Counted from the first letter of the stretch, positions 8,721 through 18,834 are shown. The stretch is 64,000 nucleotides of DNA from Orenia marismortui DSM 5156 (GCF_000379025.1 NZ_KB900620.1:332396-396395); one strand, 5' to 3'. Translations and numbers: made by a program. Notes: generated by a model from the letters alone, not told the origin.

Positions 8721-8749
8721 ATTTTATTATAACTAATATATAGTGTCAA
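8721..8749 (-). promoter_or_regulatory. rplM-rpsI promoter
   Basis: On the minus strand a perfect TTGACA is followed after 17 nt by TAAAAT. Transcription would begin near 8713, just at the start of the candidate L13 leader, and downstream of the truA stop codon. Confidence 0.75.
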
Positions 8750-8767
8750 GGTTTTTTAATATTTTAT

Positions 8768-9502
8768 TTAATAGTTAATTTTCTCTAAAATCAATCCATG
8801 AGCAGGTGCTGTAGGTCCAGCCTTCTTTCTATCTTTAGATAGTAATATATCTCTAACCTCTTTAGGCCTTATCTTACCCAAGCCTACTCGAACCAAAGTA
8901 CCTACAATAATACGTACCATATTATACAAAAATCCATTACCATGGATATTTAAAACTATAAGATCTTCCTTATATTCCATATTTATATCAAAAATTTTAC
9001 GAATTGGACTTTGAGCATTGCAGCCAGACGATCGAAAAGATGTAAAATCATGCTCTCCAATTAAATATTTTAATCCTTCTTCCATCTTTAATAAATCTAA
9101 TTCATTATAAATATGATATGCATAATTTCGGTAAAATGGAGACGGATATTTGTTGTTATATATTTGATATTTATATAATTTATCTTTAGTATTATAACGA
9201 GCATGAAAATTATTATTCATTTCACAAGCATCTAGTATTACAACATCATCAGGCAATTTAGTATTTAACGCTAAAGAAAATCTTTCAGTAGGAATCGAAG
9301 AGTCTAAGTTAAAATTAAATACTTGTCCTCGTGCATGTACTTTCGAATCTGTTCTACTAGCTCCTATAATCTTAACATCCTGCTTAATTAATCTTTTTAT
9401 TGCATTTTCAATAACTTCTTGGACTGTTATAGCATTATCTTGACGTTGAAAACCATGATAATTACTTCCATCATAAGCAACAATACATTTTAAATTCCTC
9501 AT
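8768..9502 (-). CDS. truA: tRNA pseudouridine(38-40) synthase TruA
   Basis: TruA converts uridines 38-40 of the tRNA anticodon stem-loop to pseudouridine. The 244 residues show YDGSNYHGFQRQ at the start and ASRTDSKVHARGQV near residue 50, which contains the catalytic aspartate. FHARYNTKDKLYKYQI and NMVRIIVGTLV in the C-terminal half are also family-typical. The ATG start is at 9502. It follows ecfT by about 13 nt, the usual position after the alpha operon in Firmicutes. Confidence 0.97.
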   Translation of the reverse strand: MRNLKCIVAYDGSNYHGFQRQDNAITVQEVIENAIKRLIKQDVKIIGASRTDSKVHARGQVFNFNLDSSIPTERFSLALNTKLPDDVVILDACEMNNNFHARYNTKDKLYKYQIYNNKYPSPFYRNYAYHIYNELDLLKMEEGLKYLIGEHDFTSFRSSGCNAQSPIRKIFDINMEYKEDLIVLNIHGNGFLYNMVRIIVGTLVRVGLGKIRPKEVRDILLSKDRKKAGPTAPAHGLILEKINY

Positions 9503-9515
9503 TTAATTCACTCCA

Positions 9516-10310
9516 TCATAGAAGGATAGCTATTAAAAGCAAATAAACAATACTAATAAATGTTACTATATAATCTTTTCTAGTTAAAAACAAGACATTC
9601 ATTCTACTACGATTTTCTCCACCTCGATAACATCTTGCTTCCATTGCTAAAGCTAAGTCATCGGCTCTACGAAAAGCATTTACAAAAAGCGGGACTAATA
9701 AAGGGATTAAACTCTTAGCTTTCTGTACTAAATTTCCACCCTCAAAATCAGCTCCTCTAGCTTTTTGAGCTTTCATTATCTTCTTAGCCTCTTCTAATAA
9801 GGTTGGAATAAATCGTAAAGCTATAGTCATCATCATTGCCAATTCATGAGCAGGAAGACCAATCTTTTTAAAAGGATTTAACATTCTTTCTAATCCATCG
9901 GTTAATTCCAGAGGTGATGTTGTTAGTGTTAATAAAGAAGTAAAAGTAATTAAGAAGATTAATCTTAAAGACATAAAAAGCCCCAATCGTAGCCCTTCTT
10001 CTTCAATGGATAAAAACTTCCATTGCCAAAGTATTCTACCACCCTTTGTCATAAATATATGAATAACTAATGTAAATAATATAATAAAGAGCAATGGCCT
10101 AATACTTTTTAAAATATATTTTAAATTAATTTTAGAAAGAAAAACTGTCATCAAAATAAACGCAGCTAAAACAAGATATCCATAAAAACTATTAATCAAA
10201 AATATAGCAAATATAAAAAAAAGTATAATTAATATCTTCACTCTAGGATCAAGATTATGAACTAGTGAATCCTTCTCAATATATTGACCTATCATAATAT
10301 CATCTAACAT
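9516..10310 (-). CDS. ecfT: Energy-coupling factor transporter transmembrane protein EcfT
   Basis: EcfT is the shared membrane component that couples the two ECF ATPases to interchangeable vitamin- or metal-binding S subunits. The 264 residues include several membrane helices (near 25-60, 70-90, 105-135 and 245-262) and two cytoplasmic coupling helices with A-R-G-type motifs: AQKARGADFEGG near 180-190 and MEARCYRGGENRSRM near 220-235. The ATG at 10310 has GAGGG about 8 nt upstream and overlaps the ecfA2 stop by 11 nt, implying translational coupling. No S component is encoded nearby. Confidence 0.95.
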   Translation of the reverse strand: MLDDIMIGQYIEKDSLVHNLDPRVKILIILFFIFAIFLINSFYGYLVLAAFILMTVFLSKINLKYILKSIRPLLFIILFTLVIHIFMTKGGRILWQWKFLSIEEEGLRLGLFMSLRLIFLITFTSLLTLTTSPLELTDGLERMLNPFKKIGLPAHELAMMMTIALRFIPTLLEEAKKIMKAQKARGADFEGGNLVQKAKSLIPLLVPLFVNAFRRADDLALAMEARCYRGGENRSRMNVLFLTRKDYIVTFISIVYLLLIAILL

Positions 10311-11166
10311 CTTTTACCCTCTTTACTTTTAGTATTTCTTGCTTAGCATCTTCAATAGTAAATATATCAGTTCTCATATCTGATAATTTTAATTTTTTCT
10401 TTAATCTTTTCATAACACTAGTAATTTGGGGAATACCTAAACCAATTTCCTCAAGAAAACTGTCATGATCAAAAACATAGCTAGGTGATCCCTCTAAAAC
10501 TAACCTCCCACTTTCTAAAACTAATATTCTATCAGCTAACTGCGCTATCTCTTCCATCCGATGAGAAATTAATATAATTGTTAAGCCAAACTTCTCCTTT
10601 AGATTAACAATTTCATTAATTAATTCAACTCTAGCTTTAGGATCTAAACCTGCTGTAGGTTCATCTAAAATCAAAATTTCCGGCTCCATAGCCAACACCC
10701 CAGCTATAGCAACTCTTCTTTGTTGCCCCCCTGAAAGCCTAAAAGGAGATCTATCTTTAAATTCTTCATAATCTAAATTAACCCATTCTAAAGCTTGTTT
10801 CACTCTTCTATCAACCTCATCCTCATTTAAACCCAAATTTTTAGGACCAAAGGACACATCTGCAGCAATATTTTCCTCAAATAATTGATGCTCTGGATAT
10901 TGAAAGACAAGGCCAACCTTTTTTCTGATTTCTTTAAGGTTTTTAATTTTAGTAATATCTTGACCATCAATTATGATCTCCCCTTTAGTCGGATGAATCA
11001 AAGCATTTAATGTCTGGACTAAAGTAGATTTTCCTGACCCAGTGTGGCCTATCAATCCAATAAACTCACCCTTTTGAACTTCAAAATTAATATCTTTTAA
11101 GGTGTAATTATTAGATTTAATATCTGGATCATAAGTATGACTCAAGTTCTTTACTTGAAGCAACAT
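10300..11166 (-). CDS. ecfA2: ECF transporter ATPase EcfA2
   Basis: This is the second of two ABC ATPases that form the EcfA1-EcfA2 heterodimer. The 288 residues carry Walker [10 protein letters not shown] near residue 41, Q-loop [11 protein letters not shown], signature [13 protein letters not shown], Walker [14 protein letters not shown] and an H-loop in [17 protein letters not shown]-type Q-loops are characteristic of EcfA2. The start ATG at 11166 overlaps the end of ecfA1 by 16 nt. Confidence 0.95.
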   Translation of the reverse strand: MLLQVKNLSHTYDPDIKSNNYTLKDINFEVQKGEFIGLIGHTGSGKSTLVQTLNALIHPTKGEIIIDGQDITKIKNLKEIRKKVGLVFQYPEHQLFEENIAADVSFGPKNLGLNEDEVDRRVKQALEWVNLDYEEFKDRSPFRLSGGQQRRVAIAGVLAMEPEILILDEPTAGLDPKARVELINEIVNLKEKFGLTIILISHRMEEIAQLADRILVLESGRLVLEGSPSYVFDHDSFLEEIGLGIPQITSVMKRLKKKLKLSDMRTDIFTIEDAKQEILKVKRVKDVR

Positions 11167-11978
11167 AATTCTTCCACCAACCTATCTACATTAAAAATAT
11201 CAGATGGTATATCTAGACCTTCTTTTTGTAATTGAAAAGCTAGTTCTGTAACTTGCGGTACATCTAAATGATATCTTTTTATTCTATCTACTTGACTAAA
11301 TAATTCTTCAGGAGTTCCCTCTAACGCTATCTTTCCTTGATCCATTACAATAATTCTATCAGCCTTAATAGCTTCAGTCATAAAATGTGTTATATGAATC
11401 ACTGTCATTCCTAACTCTTTATTTAATCTCTGTACAGCTGACATAACACTATTTCTTCCAACTGGATCTAACATAGCTGTAGGTTCATCTAACACTAGAC
11501 ACTTAGGGTGCATAGCCAGTATCCCAGCAATAGCAACCCTTTGTTTCTGCCCTCCCGATAAATTATGAGGGGCATACCGTCTAAAATCTTCCATACCAAC
11601 AGCTTTTAATGCTTCAGCAACTCGCTCTCTTATTTTTTGAGATTCTAAACCTAAATTTTCTGGCCCAAAAGCTACATCTTCTTCTACTATATTGGCTACT
11701 AGTTGATTATCAGGATTTTGAAATACCATCCCCACTTGCTGTCTAATATCCCAAATCTCATCATGGTTAGCAGTCTGATTATCCATAACTTTTACTATAC
11801 CTTTATCTGGTACTAACAGACCATTTAACATTTTAGCTAAAGTTGATTTACCTGAACCATTATGCCCTACAATAACTAAAAATTCTCCTTCTTCAACTTC
11901 TAAATCAACACCATTAAGAACCCAGTCATTACTATTATTATATCTATAGTAAAGATCTTCAACCTTGATCAATTGCAT
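11151..11978 (-). CDS. ecfA1: ECF transporter ATPase EcfA1
   Basis: This ABC ATPase pairs with EcfA2 on EcfT. It has Walker [11 protein letters not shown]-loop [20 protein letters not shown], signature [15 protein letters not shown], Walker [14 protein letters not shown] and H-loop VIHITHFM; the FQNPDNQ form is typical of EcfA1. I chose the ATG at 11978 ([13 protein letters not shown], 275 residues), with a weak GGTGA upstream. An in-frame ATG at 12011 lies inside the stem of the preceding terminator and would add eleven residues with no family similarity. Confidence 0.94.
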   Translation of the reverse strand: MQLIKVEDLYYRYNNSNDWVLNGVDLEVEEGEFLVIVGHNGSGKSTLAKMLNGLLVPDKGIVKVMDNQTANHDEIWDIRQQVGMVFQNPDNQLVANIVEEDVAFGPENLGLESQKIRERVAEALKAVGMEDFRRYAPHNLSGGQKQRVAIAGILAMHPKCLVLDEPTAMLDPVGRNSVMSAVQRLNKELGMTVIHITHFMTEAIKADRIIVMDQGKIALEGTPEELFSQVDRIKRYHLDVPQVTELAFQLQKEGLDIPSDIFNVDRLVEELCCFK

Positions 11979-11997
11979 TTTTTCACCAGCCTGATAT

Positions 11998-12067
11998 AAA
12001 AAAACAGCCATTTATACCGGACGAATAAATTCACGTCCAGTATCTCTAAGTTAATTATGGCTGTTTA
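11998..12067 (-). terminator. Terminator/attenuator between rplQ and ecfA1
   Basis: On the minus strand the outer arms AAACAGCCAT and ATGGCTGTTT pair and enclose a 10-bp inner stem (ATACTGGACG with CGTCCGGTAT, one G-U). The outer arm runs into seven T residues. It closes the S10-spc-alpha transcript, although ecfA1 has no obvious promoter after it, so partial read-through is likely. Confidence 0.75.
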
Positions 12068-12147
12068 GTTAATTATATTTTTTTAGTAAAGTCTTATTTT
12101 AAAGACTAATAGAGTAATGTAAAATAATAAGATCTATTACAATTTTA

Positions 12148-12489
12148 TTATTCTACCAATTCTAATATAGCCATTGCTGCTGCATCACCGCGTCTTGGAC
12201 CTACTTTAATAATTCTAGTATATCCTCCTTGACGTTCAGCGAATCGAGGAGCAATCTCATCAAATAAAATTTCTACAGAATCTCTATCTTGAAGAGTACC
12301 CATTACTTGTCTACGCGCATGTTGAGTACCTTTTTTAGCTTTAGTTATTAACTTTTCAGCAAAGCTTCTTACTTCTTTAGCTTTTGGCTCTGTAGTTTCA
12401 ATTCTTTCGCTCTTAATTAAAGCATTAGTTAAACTAATCAATAAAGCTTTTCTTGGTGCACTCTTACGACCTAATTTACGCTGAGCCAT
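12148..12489 (-). CDS. rplQ: 50S ribosomal protein L17
   Basis: L17 is a 50S protein near the exit tunnel. The 113 residues begin [20 protein letters not shown] and contain the family motif [19 protein letters not shown] chose the ATG at 12489, 8 nt after GGAGG; an ATG two codons earlier sits too close to the ribosome binding site. It is the last gene of the alpha operon, directly after rpoA. Confidence 0.97.
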   Translation of the reverse strand: MAQRKLGRKSAPRKALLISLTNALIKSERIETTEPKAKEVRSFAEKLITKAKKGTQHARRQVMGTLQDRDSVEILFDEIAPRFAERQGGYTRIIKVGPRRGDAAAMAILELVE

Positions 12490-12523
12490 AACCATCCCCT
12501 CCTCATTTTGTATTTAATAGTTC

Positions 12524-13465
12524 TTATAATTCAGGTTTTCCTAAAGATAAGTCAAGTTCAGCTATTTTAGCTTTGATTTCTAGTAAGGACTTCTTACCTA
12601 AATTTCTAACTTTCATCAATTCTTCTTCTGATGTGCTAGTTAATTCTTCTACTGTATTAATTCCTGCTCTCTTTAGGCAATTAGAGGATCGAACAGATAA
12701 ATCTAATTCTTCAATAGTTGTTTCTAGAATTTTATCCTTCTTTTCTTCCTCTTTTTCAACCATAATATCTACATTATTGATTTCTTCACTAAGATTAATG
12801 AATAAATCTAAGTGTTCTGCTAATACCTTTCCAGCTAAACTGATAGCTTCTTCAGGATCAGTACTACCATCAGTAGTAACCTCTAAAGTTAGCTTATCTA
12901 AATCAGTTCTTTTTCCTACACGAGTATCTTCTACATTAAAATTAACTCTTTTAATAGGAGAAAAATCAGAATCAATAGGAATTACACCTATAACATGTTC
13001 CTCATCCTTATTCTCTTCTGCCGTTTTATAACCTCTTCCGCGTTCTATAACAGCTTCTAAAATAAGATCTCCCTCATCTGATAATGTAGCAATATGATGG
13101 TCAGGGTTAAGGATTTCTATATCACCACTAACAGTAAAATCACCAGCAGTTACTTGACCTTCACCACTTGCTTCAATTCTTAAAGTTTGTGCTTCTTCTT
13201 CATTCATCTTAATAATTACATCTTTTAAATTCAAGATAATATCTGCCACATCTTCTACCACTCCTGTGACAGTAGAAAACTCATGGCGCACTCCTTCAAT
13301 TTTTACCGAAGTTATTGCTGCTCCTGGTAAAGATGAAAGCATGATCCTTCTTAAGGAATTACCTAAAGTAATACCATATCCTCTTTCCAAAGGAGTAATT
13401 ATAAACTTCCCATAAGTATCTGTAGATTCAACACGCTCAATAGTCGGTTTTTCAATTTCGATCAT
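12524..13465 (-). CDS. rpoA: DNA-directed RNA polymerase subunit alpha
   Basis: Alpha dimerises to nucleate RNA polymerase assembly, and its C-terminal domain contacts UP elements and activators. The 313 residues show the N-terminal assembly motif [20 protein letters not shown] near 35-55. An acidic linker ([10 protein letters not shown]) precedes the C-terminal domain with [19 protein letters not shown] and the helix-hairpin-helix [15 protein letters not shown] chose the ATG at 13465, 10 nt after AAGGAGGG; a GTG nine codons upstream precedes the ribosome binding site. Confidence 0.98.
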   Translation of the reverse strand: MIEIEKPTIERVESTDTYGKFIITPLERGYGITLGNSLRRIMLSSLPGAAITSVKIEGVRHEFSTVTGVVEDVADIILNLKDVIIKMNEEEAQTLRIEASGEGQVTAGDFTVSGDIEILNPDHHIATLSDEGDLILEAVIERGRGYKTAEENKDEEHVIGVIPIDSDFSPIKRVNFNVEDTRVGKRTDLDKLTLEVTTDGSTDPEEAISLAGKVLAEHLDLFINLSEEINNVDIMVEKEEEKKDKILETTIEELDLSVRSSNCLKRAGINTVEELTSTSEEELMKVRNLGKKSLLEIKAKIAELDLSLGKPEL

Positions 13466-13579
13466 TAACTTAAACCCTCCTTTTGTTAGCACAAGGTTTC
13501 AATAAGTTTAACTGAGGGTGATAACTTGATTAATTTAAAAGTAGCAAAGTGGTTCAAAAGAACCACAATTAAACCACTA

Positions 13580-14209
13580 TTATCTAGAGTAGAACTCTAC
13601 AATTAACTGTTCGTTAATTGGAATATCTATTTCTTCTCTGATAGGATCTGATAATACTTTTCCTTCTTTCTTCTCTAAACTAACTTGTAACCAAGAAGGA
13701 GTTGCTTTATCAGCATTTAATTCAATAACTTCTTTTAATCTTTTAAGATCTTTACTACTTTCTTTTACAGTAATCACATCATTTTCGTCTACTAGATAAG
13801 AAGGAATATTAACCCTTTTACCATTAACTAAAATATGACCATGTCTTACAAATTGTCTTGATTCATTTCTAGAAGTAGCAAAACCTAATCTATATACAAC
13901 ATTATCTAATCTTCTTTCTAATACTTTTAAGAAGTTTTCACCAGTAATTCCTGGTTTCTTTTCAGCTTGCTCAAAATAACTTCTAAATTGATTTTCTAAA
14001 ACACCATAAATCTTTCTAACTTTCTGCTTCTCTCTTAACTGCAAACCATACTCAGATAGCTTTCTACGTCTACCTCTTCCTTGATCACCAGGACCATAAG
14101 AGCGACGTTCAATAGCACACTTATCTGTATAACATCTCTCACCTTTCAAGAATAACTTTTCCCCTTCTTGCCTACATTGACGACAAACAGGTCCAGTGTA
14201 TCTTGCCAT
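13580..14209 (-). CDS. rpsD: 30S ribosomal protein S4 (zinc-binding form)
   Basis: S4 binds the 5' domain of 16S rRNA and starts 30S assembly. The 209 residues include the cysteine set [18 protein letters not shown] plus CAIE, the zinc-binding (C+) version of S4. The S4 RNA-binding domain lies near residues 90-160 with [15 protein letters not shown] and [21 protein letters not shown] chose the ATG at 14209, after GGAGGTG; a TTG six codons upstream overlaps the ribosome binding site. It sits in the alpha operon between rpsK and rpoA. Confidence 0.98.
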   Translation of the reverse strand: MARYTGPVCRQCRQEGEKLFLKGERCYTDKCAIERRSYGPGDQGRGRRRKLSEYGLQLREKQKVRKIYGVLENQFRSYFEQAEKKPGITGENFLKVLERRLDNVVYRLGFATSRNESRQFVRHGHILVNGKRVNIPSYLVDENDVITVKESSKDLKRLKEVIELNADKATPSWLQVSLEKKEGKVLSDPIREEIDIPINEQLIVEFYSR

Positions 14210-14287
14210 ATTTTCCGACACCTCCAAGTTTATATCATTATCTTATTATCTATTATCCATTATCCATTTCACTCAAAATTCAATAAA

Positions 14288-14674
14288 TTATACTCTACGA
14301 CGTTTTGGTGGACGACAGCCATTATGAGGAATAGGCGTTACATCTTTAATTAAAGTTACCTCTAACCCAGCTGCTTGTAATGCACGAATAGCTGCTTCTC
14401 TTCCTGCTCCCGGTCCCTTAACAAATACTTCAACCTCTTTCAACCCATACTCCATTGCTTCTTTAGCTGCATTATCAGCAGCCATTTGAGCAGCATAAGG
14501 AGTACTCTTACGAGAACCTTCAAAACCTAAATTACCTGCACTTGACCAAGAAAGTGTATTCCCCTTGGCATCTGTCAAAGTAATTATTGTATTATTAAAC
14601 GTAGATCTAATATGTGCTTGACCTCTTTGCACATTAAGCTTTTTCTTTTTCTTCTTTCTCTTTCTACGCGCCAT
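14288..14674 (-). CDS. rpsK: 30S ribosomal protein S11
   Basis: S11 lies on the 30S platform near the E-site mRNA path. After a very basic N-terminus the 128 residues contain [54 protein letters not shown] and the C-terminal [13 protein letters not shown]. The ATG at 14674 follows GAGGAGGG. Alpha operon, between rpsM and rpsD. Confidence 0.98.
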   Translation of the reverse strand: MARRKRKKKKKKLNVQRGQAHIRSTFNNTIITLTDAKGNTLSWSSAGNLGFEGSRKSTPYAAQMAADNAAKEAMEYGLKEVEVFVKGPGAGREAAIRALQAAGLEVTLIKDVTPIPHNGCRPPKRRRV

Positions 14675-14693
14675 GATATCCCTCCTCTTTTTA

Positions 14694-15056
14694 TTATTTT
14701 CTTCCTACAGCTTTCTTTTTACCTTTTCTAGTTCGAGCATTATTTTTAGTGTTTTGCCCACGAACAGGTAATCCTCTTCTGTGTCTTAATCCTCTGTAAG
14801 ATCCAATATCCTTTAATCTCTTAATATTCCCTCTTACTTCACGTCTTAATTCACCTTCAACAAGATGATTTTCATCAATAACTTGACGTAACTTAGCTAC
14901 CTCACCTTCAGTTAAATCACGTACTCTTGTATCAGGATCAATTCCAGTTTGCTCAATAATTTCTTCAGCAGTTGATCGTCCGATTCCATAAATATAAGTC
15001 AATCCAATTACAACTCTTTTATTTCTTGGTAAATCAACACCTTCAATCCGTGCCAT
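14694..15056 (-). CDS. rpsM: 30S ribosomal protein S13
   Basis: S13 is in the 30S head and forms inter-subunit bridges with L5. The 120 residues begin [20 protein letters not shown], followed by [10 protein letters not shown], and end in the basic tail [20 protein letters not shown]. The ATG at 15056 follows AGGAGGTG. Alpha operon, directly downstream of rpmJ. Confidence 0.98.
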   Translation of the reverse strand: MARIEGVDLPRNKRVVIGLTYIYGIGRSTAEEIIEQTGIDPDTRVRDLTEGEVAKLRQVIDENHLVEGELRREVRGNIKRLKDIGSYRGLRHRRGLPVRGQNTKNNARTRKGKKKAVGRK

Positions 15057-15089
15057 AAATTTACACCTCCTATTTAAATATAATTAAAT

Positions 15090-15203
15090 TTAACCTTGAC
15101 GTTGTTTATGCTTAGGGTTTTCACAAATAACATAAACTCTCCCTTTACGACGAACCACTTTACATTTATCGCAAATAGGTTTTACTGATGGTCGAACTTT
15201 CAT
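15090..15203 (-). CDS. rpmJ: 50S ribosomal protein L36
   Basis: This 37-codon gene lies between infA and rpsM. The product [20 protein letters not shown] continues with a further cysteine and a histidine ([13 protein letters not shown]), the zinc-ribbon (C+) form of L36. AAGGAGGG precedes the ATG at 15203. Its position infA-rpmJ-rpsM is the standard one. Confidence 0.97.
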   Translation of the reverse strand: MKVRPSVKPICDKCKVVRRKGRVYVICENPKHKQRQG

Positions 15204-15230
15204 GTTAACCCTCCTTCTATCTTGCTTTAA

Positions 15231-15452
15231 TTAAGATTTATGACGATAAGTAATTCGCCCTCGACTTAAATCATAAGGTGACAATTCAACAGTTACCTTA
15301 TCTCCTGGTAAGATTCGAATAAAGTTCATTCTCATCTTTCCTGACACGTGAGCCAATACTTTATGACCATTTTCTAATTCAACACGAAATTTAGCATTTG
15401 GCAATGGTTCAATCACAGTACCTTCAACTTCAATAGCTTCTTCTTTTGCCAT
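15231..15452 (-). CDS. infA: Translation initiation factor IF-1
   Basis: IF-1 is an OB-fold protein that occupies the 30S A site during initiation. The 73 residues include [40 protein letters not shown] and the C-terminal [14 protein letters not shown], all family-typical. The gene begins 433 nt after the end of adk; the usual map gene is not between them. Confidence 0.98.
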   Translation of the reverse strand: MAKEEAIEVEGTVIEPLPNAKFRVELENGHKVLAHVSGKMRMNFIRILPGDKVTVELSPYDLSRGRITYRHKS

Positions 15453-15885
15453 TGATTATCTTTAACCCCCTCTAAGTGATTTACACATTATTCCACTTTC
15501 TTATCTCAATATAAAATTATATCACAAAAATAATATTTTATACAATTAAAGTTCAATTTAAAATACGAGGACCCTAAGCTTCTTTAATAAATTCATCTTA
15601 AAATGGGGTGATAGCTTACTGTTCATGTCCAATACAGCCCAACCATCATCAAATAAAATTAGGTCCTCAATATCAAGATAAATCTTTTAAATATTTTTCT
15701 CTAAATGATAAACTAAATCTCATTTTATAAAAGTATACTTAGATTAATATAAAATTTATCAACTAGGGCTCAATATAGGAGCCCTATTTTTATAGTTATG
15801 TTGACAAATTTAAAATTAATCCCTATTAGCTATATGTACTAATAGCTTTAAACTCTTATTTTAAAATTCAGTAATCATCAAATTT
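15453..15885. other. 433-bp gap at the usual position of map, with two hairpins and a short open stretch
   Basis: No methionine aminopeptidase gene is present. On the minus strand, codons 15686-15558 are open for 42 residues (it reads IEDLILFDDGWAVLDMNSKL and ends KKLRVLVF) but lack a credible start or ribosome binding site. GAGGACC (15567-15573) and GGTCCTC (15662-15668) can pair around it. A second hairpin at 15764-15786 is followed by five T residues on the plus strand, although no plus-strand gene precedes it. This may be a relic or an RNA element; I cannot identify it. Confidence 0.5.
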
Positions 15886-16536
15886 CTATTTAATTGTATC
15901 GAGAAATCTGTTGATTTCTTCAAACACTTCATCTAAACCTTGTTCTCCATTTATTGTTTTTAATAATTTTCGTTCTTCATAATAATTAATTAATGGAGAT
16001 GTTTTTTTAGAATAAACATTTAATCTTTCTTTTATAGTCTGTGGATTATCATCTTCCCTTTGATATAAATCTCCACCACACTCATCACACTCACCTGGTT
16101 TAGCTGGTGGATTAAATTTAATATGAAAAGAAGCACCACAAGACTTACAAATTCTTCTTCCAGATAATCTATTGATAACTTCTTCATCGCTAACTCTAAT
16201 ATTGATAACAGCATTTAAAGAAAGATTTAATTCTTCTAAAATAGAACTTAAAGCATCAGCTTGGTTTACTGTTCTAGGAAAACCATCTAATATGAATCCT
16301 TCTTTACAATCTTCATTGCTTAATCTCTCTCTAACTATACCGTTAGTAACTGTATCTGGGACTAATTGTCCTTGATCAATATACTCTTTTGCTTTTTTCC
16401 CTAATTCAGTCTTATCTTTTATAGCCTTACGGAATATATCACCAGTAGAAATATGAGGAATTTGATAGGTTTCCTCTATTCGAACAGCTTGAGTCCCTTT
16501 ACCAGCTCCCGGAGGCCCAAGTAATATTAAATTCAT
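15886..16536 (-). CDS. adk: Adenylate kinase (zinc-binding lid)
   Basis: Adk interconverts ATP + AMP and 2 ADP. The 216 residues show the P-loop [11 protein letters not shown], the AMP-binding [28 protein letters not shown], and a long lid with four cysteines (CKSCGASF and CDECGG), the zinc form common in Gram-positives. I chose the ATG at 16536, 8 nt after AGGGAG; a GTG three codons earlier overlaps that site. It follows secY by about 20 nt, as usual. Confidence 0.97.
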   Translation of the reverse strand: MNLILLGPPGAGKGTQAVRIEETYQIPHISTGDIFRKAIKDKTELGKKAKEYIDQGQLVPDTVTNGIVRERLSNEDCKEGFILDGFPRTVNQADALSSILEELNLSLNAVINIRVSDEEVINRLSGRRICKSCGASFHIKFNPPAKPGECDECGGDLYQREDDNPQTIKERLNVYSKKTSPLINYYEERKLLKTINGEQGLDEVFEEINRFLDTIK

Positions 16537-16555
16537 TGATATCACTCCCTATAAA

Positions 16556-17815
16556 CTACTTCATAAACCCTTCATAATGTCTAGATAATAAGTAGGTTTC
16601 AATTTGTTGCATAGTTTGTAAAGCAACTCCTACTACGATCAATAAAGCTGTTCCTCCGAACCTTACTTGTATTTTTGTAAGCTCAATTACAAAATTAGGC
16701 AAAACAGCAATTAAAGCTAAGAAGATTGCCCCAGCCAAAGTAATTCGGGTTAAGATCTTATCTAGATACTCAGCAGTTGGTCTACCTGGACGGCGTCCTG
16801 GAATAAAACCACCATGCTTCTTCATATTATCAGCTATTTCAATTGGATTAAATTGAATTGCTGTATAGAAGTAAGTAAAGAAGATAATTAATAGTGAGAA
16901 TAAAATTATATATAATATAGATCCTGGAGACAAAGCATTAGCTATAGATTGAGCCCAACTTTGTTGTATAAACTGGGCAATCGTAGCTGGAAATAGTAGA
17001 ACAGATGAAGCAAAAATTACAGGAATTACTCCCGCTTGATTTACCTTCAACGGTATATGAGTTGACTGTCCTCCATACACTTTACGCCCTACCACTCTTT
17101 TAGAATAACGTACCGGAATCTTTCTTTGACCTTCTTGTATATAAATAACTAACGCAATAACTATTACTGCAATTACTACAAAAATTAGGAGATTAAAAAT
17201 ATTAATTGTTCCTGCACTTAATTTACTAATCGCTTGAATAACTCCTGTTGGAAAACGTGAAACAATAGAAGCAAAAATAATTATTGATATTCCATTTCCA
17301 ATCCCTTTGTCTGTAATTTGCTCACCTAACCACATTAGAAAAACTGTACCTGCAGTTAAAGTAATCACAATAGTGGCTAAATTAAAGAATGATGGATTAG
17401 AAATAGCACCATAATTTCTAATCATTAAAGTAATACCTGTACCTTGGATAATACCTAAAACCACTGTTGCATATCGAGTGTACTTAGTTATTATCTTTCT
17501 TCCTTCCCCACCTTGCTTAGCAAGTTCTTCTAATTTGGGGATAGCAACGGTTAATAACTGCATAATAATAGACGCAGTTATATAAGGACTAATACTCATA
17601 GCAAATATAGTAAAATTCTTTAAAGCCCCACCTGCAAACATGTCTAAAAACCCTAAAACACCTGCTCCTGTAAATAACTTTTGCAATGCTTCAGGGTTAA
17701 TACCAGGGACTGGAATATGAGCACCAATACGGTAAACAGCAATCATAGCTAAGACAAAGAAAATCTTTTTTCTCAACTCTTTAACTTTTAGCGCATTACT
17801 TAGAGCTGATAGCAT
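16556..17815 (-). CDS. secY: Protein translocase subunit SecY
   Basis: SecY forms the ten-helix channel for protein export and membrane insertion. The 419 residues include the first helix region KKIFFVLAMIAVYRIGAHIP, the plug region GGALKNFTIFAMSISPYITA, and the cytoplasmic loops EGQRKIPVRYSKR and GFIPGRRPGRPTAEYL that contact SecA or the ribosome. It begins 4 nt after the rplO stop codon. SecE is encoded at 41198-41401. Confidence 0.98.
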   Translation of the reverse strand: MLSALSNALKVKELRKKIFFVLAMIAVYRIGAHIPVPGINPEALQKLFTGAGVLGFLDMFAGGALKNFTIFAMSISPYITASIIMQLLTVAIPKLEELAKQGGEGRKIITKYTRYATVVLGIIQGTGITLMIRNYGAISNPSFFNLATIVITLTAGTVFLMWLGEQITDKGIGNGISIIIFASIVSRFPTGVIQAISKLSAGTINIFNLLIFVVIAVIVIALVIYIQEGQRKIPVRYSKRVVGRKVYGGQSTHIPLKVNQAGVIPVIFASSVLLFPATIAQFIQQSWAQSIANALSPGSILYIILFSLLIIFFTYFYTAIQFNPIEIADNMKKHGGFIPGRRPGRPTAEYLDKILTRITLAGAIFLALIAVLPNFVIELTKIQVRFGGTALLIVVGVALQTMQQIETYLLSRHYEGFMK

Positions 17816-17819
17816 TTTA

Positions 17820-18263
17820 TTATATCACCTCTACCTTTCCTCCAGCAGCTTCAATTTTTTCAACTGCAGATTTAGTAAATTTATGTGCTTTAACTGTTAA
17901 GGATTTTTCTAAAGTACCATCTCCTAATACTTTAATTCCATCTTTAACATTATCAATTAAACCAGACTCTTTCAAAACTTCTACAGAAACCTCAGTATCA
18001 TTGTCAAAACGATTAAGATCTTTGACATTAATAATAGAATATTCTTTTGCAAATCTAGCATTAGAGAATCCACGCTTAGGTAATCTTCTGAACAAAGGAG
18101 TTTGACCACCCTCAAATAGAGGTCTTACACCACCACCTGAACGAGCATTTTGACCTTTATGACCTTTTCCAGAAGTTTTCCCTTTTCCAGAACCAATTCC
18201 TCTACCAACTCTTTTTCGGTTCTTTTTGGACCCTTCAGCTGGTTTTAAATCATGTAACTTCAT
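17820..18263 (-). CDS. rplO: 50S ribosomal protein L15
   Basis: L15 is a late-assembly 50S protein. The 147 residues begin [20 protein letters not shown] and contain [19 protein letters not shown] and [16 protein letters not shown] chose the ATG at 18263, after AAGGAGGTG; a GTG three codons upstream overlaps the ribosome binding site. It follows rpsE by only 40 nt, leaving no room for rpmD (L30), which usually sits between them. Confidence 0.97.
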   Translation of the reverse strand: MKLHDLKPAEGSKKNRKRVGRGIGSGKGKTSGKGHKGQNARSGGGVRPLFEGGQTPLFRRLPKRGFSNARFAKEYSIINVKDLNRFDNDTEVSVEVLKESGLIDNVKDGIKVLGDGTLEKSLTVKAHKFTKSAVEKIEAAGGKVEVI

Positions 18264-18303
18264 TACCTTCACCTCCTTAGCAACCTAAAAATAATTTATA
18301 ATA

Positions 18304-18807
18304 CTATCCTAATAATTCTTCAACAGATTTACCTCTTAATTTAGCAACATTTTCAGCATTTTTTAGTTCACTTAAACCTGTAATAGTAGCTCGAACCATA
18401 TTAATTGGGTTATTAGATCCTAAAGATTTTGTTAAAATATCTTTTATTCCTGCTAATTCTACAACTGCACGAACAGGACCTCCAGCAATTACTCCAGTAC
18501 CCTCAGAAGCAGGTTTTAGAAGAACATTACCAGCACCAAAGATACCATTAATCTGATGAGGAATAGTTGTATCTTTCAAAGGAACCTTAATTAGATTCTT
18601 TTTAGCAGCATCAATAGCTTTATGAATAGAACTTGGTACCTCATTAGCTTTTCCAATTGCAGCACCAACATGACCATTTCCGTCACCAACTACCACTAAT
18701 GCACTAAAACTAAATCTACGTCCACCCTTAACTACCTTAGTTACACGATTAATATTAACAACGCGCTCTTCTAAATCTAATTTACTAGGGTCAATTATTT
18801 TGCTCAT
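18304..18807 (-). CDS. rpsE: 30S ribosomal protein S5
   Basis: S5 takes part in decoding fidelity and mRNA unwinding at the 30S entrance. The 167 residues contain the double-stranded RNA-binding-like segment [20 protein letters not shown] and the motif [20 protein letters not shown]. Two adjacent ATG codons follow AAGGAGGGATA; I took the second (18807) for better spacing. Confidence 0.97.
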   Translation of the reverse strand: MSKIIDPSKLDLEERVVNINRVTKVVKGGRRFSFSALVVVGDGNGHVGAAIGKANEVPSSIHKAIDAAKKNLIKVPLKDTTIPHQINGIFGAGNVLLKPASEGTGVIAGGPVRAVVELAGIKDILTKSLGSNNPINMVRATITGLSELKNAENVAKLRGKSVEELLG

Positions 18808-18834
18808 CATTATCCCTCCTTTTTATAAAAATTA

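Noticed and set aside
11979..12011. N-terminal extension of ecfA1 from an ATG at 12011
   Set aside because: The ATG is within a terminator stem and the added residues have no similarity to EcfA proteins.
12573..13031. Plus-strand open frame of 152 codons inside rpoA
   Set aside because: It is the antisense shadow of a clearly coding gene, rich in Ser/Leu/Thr as expected of an antisense frame, with no ribosome binding site.
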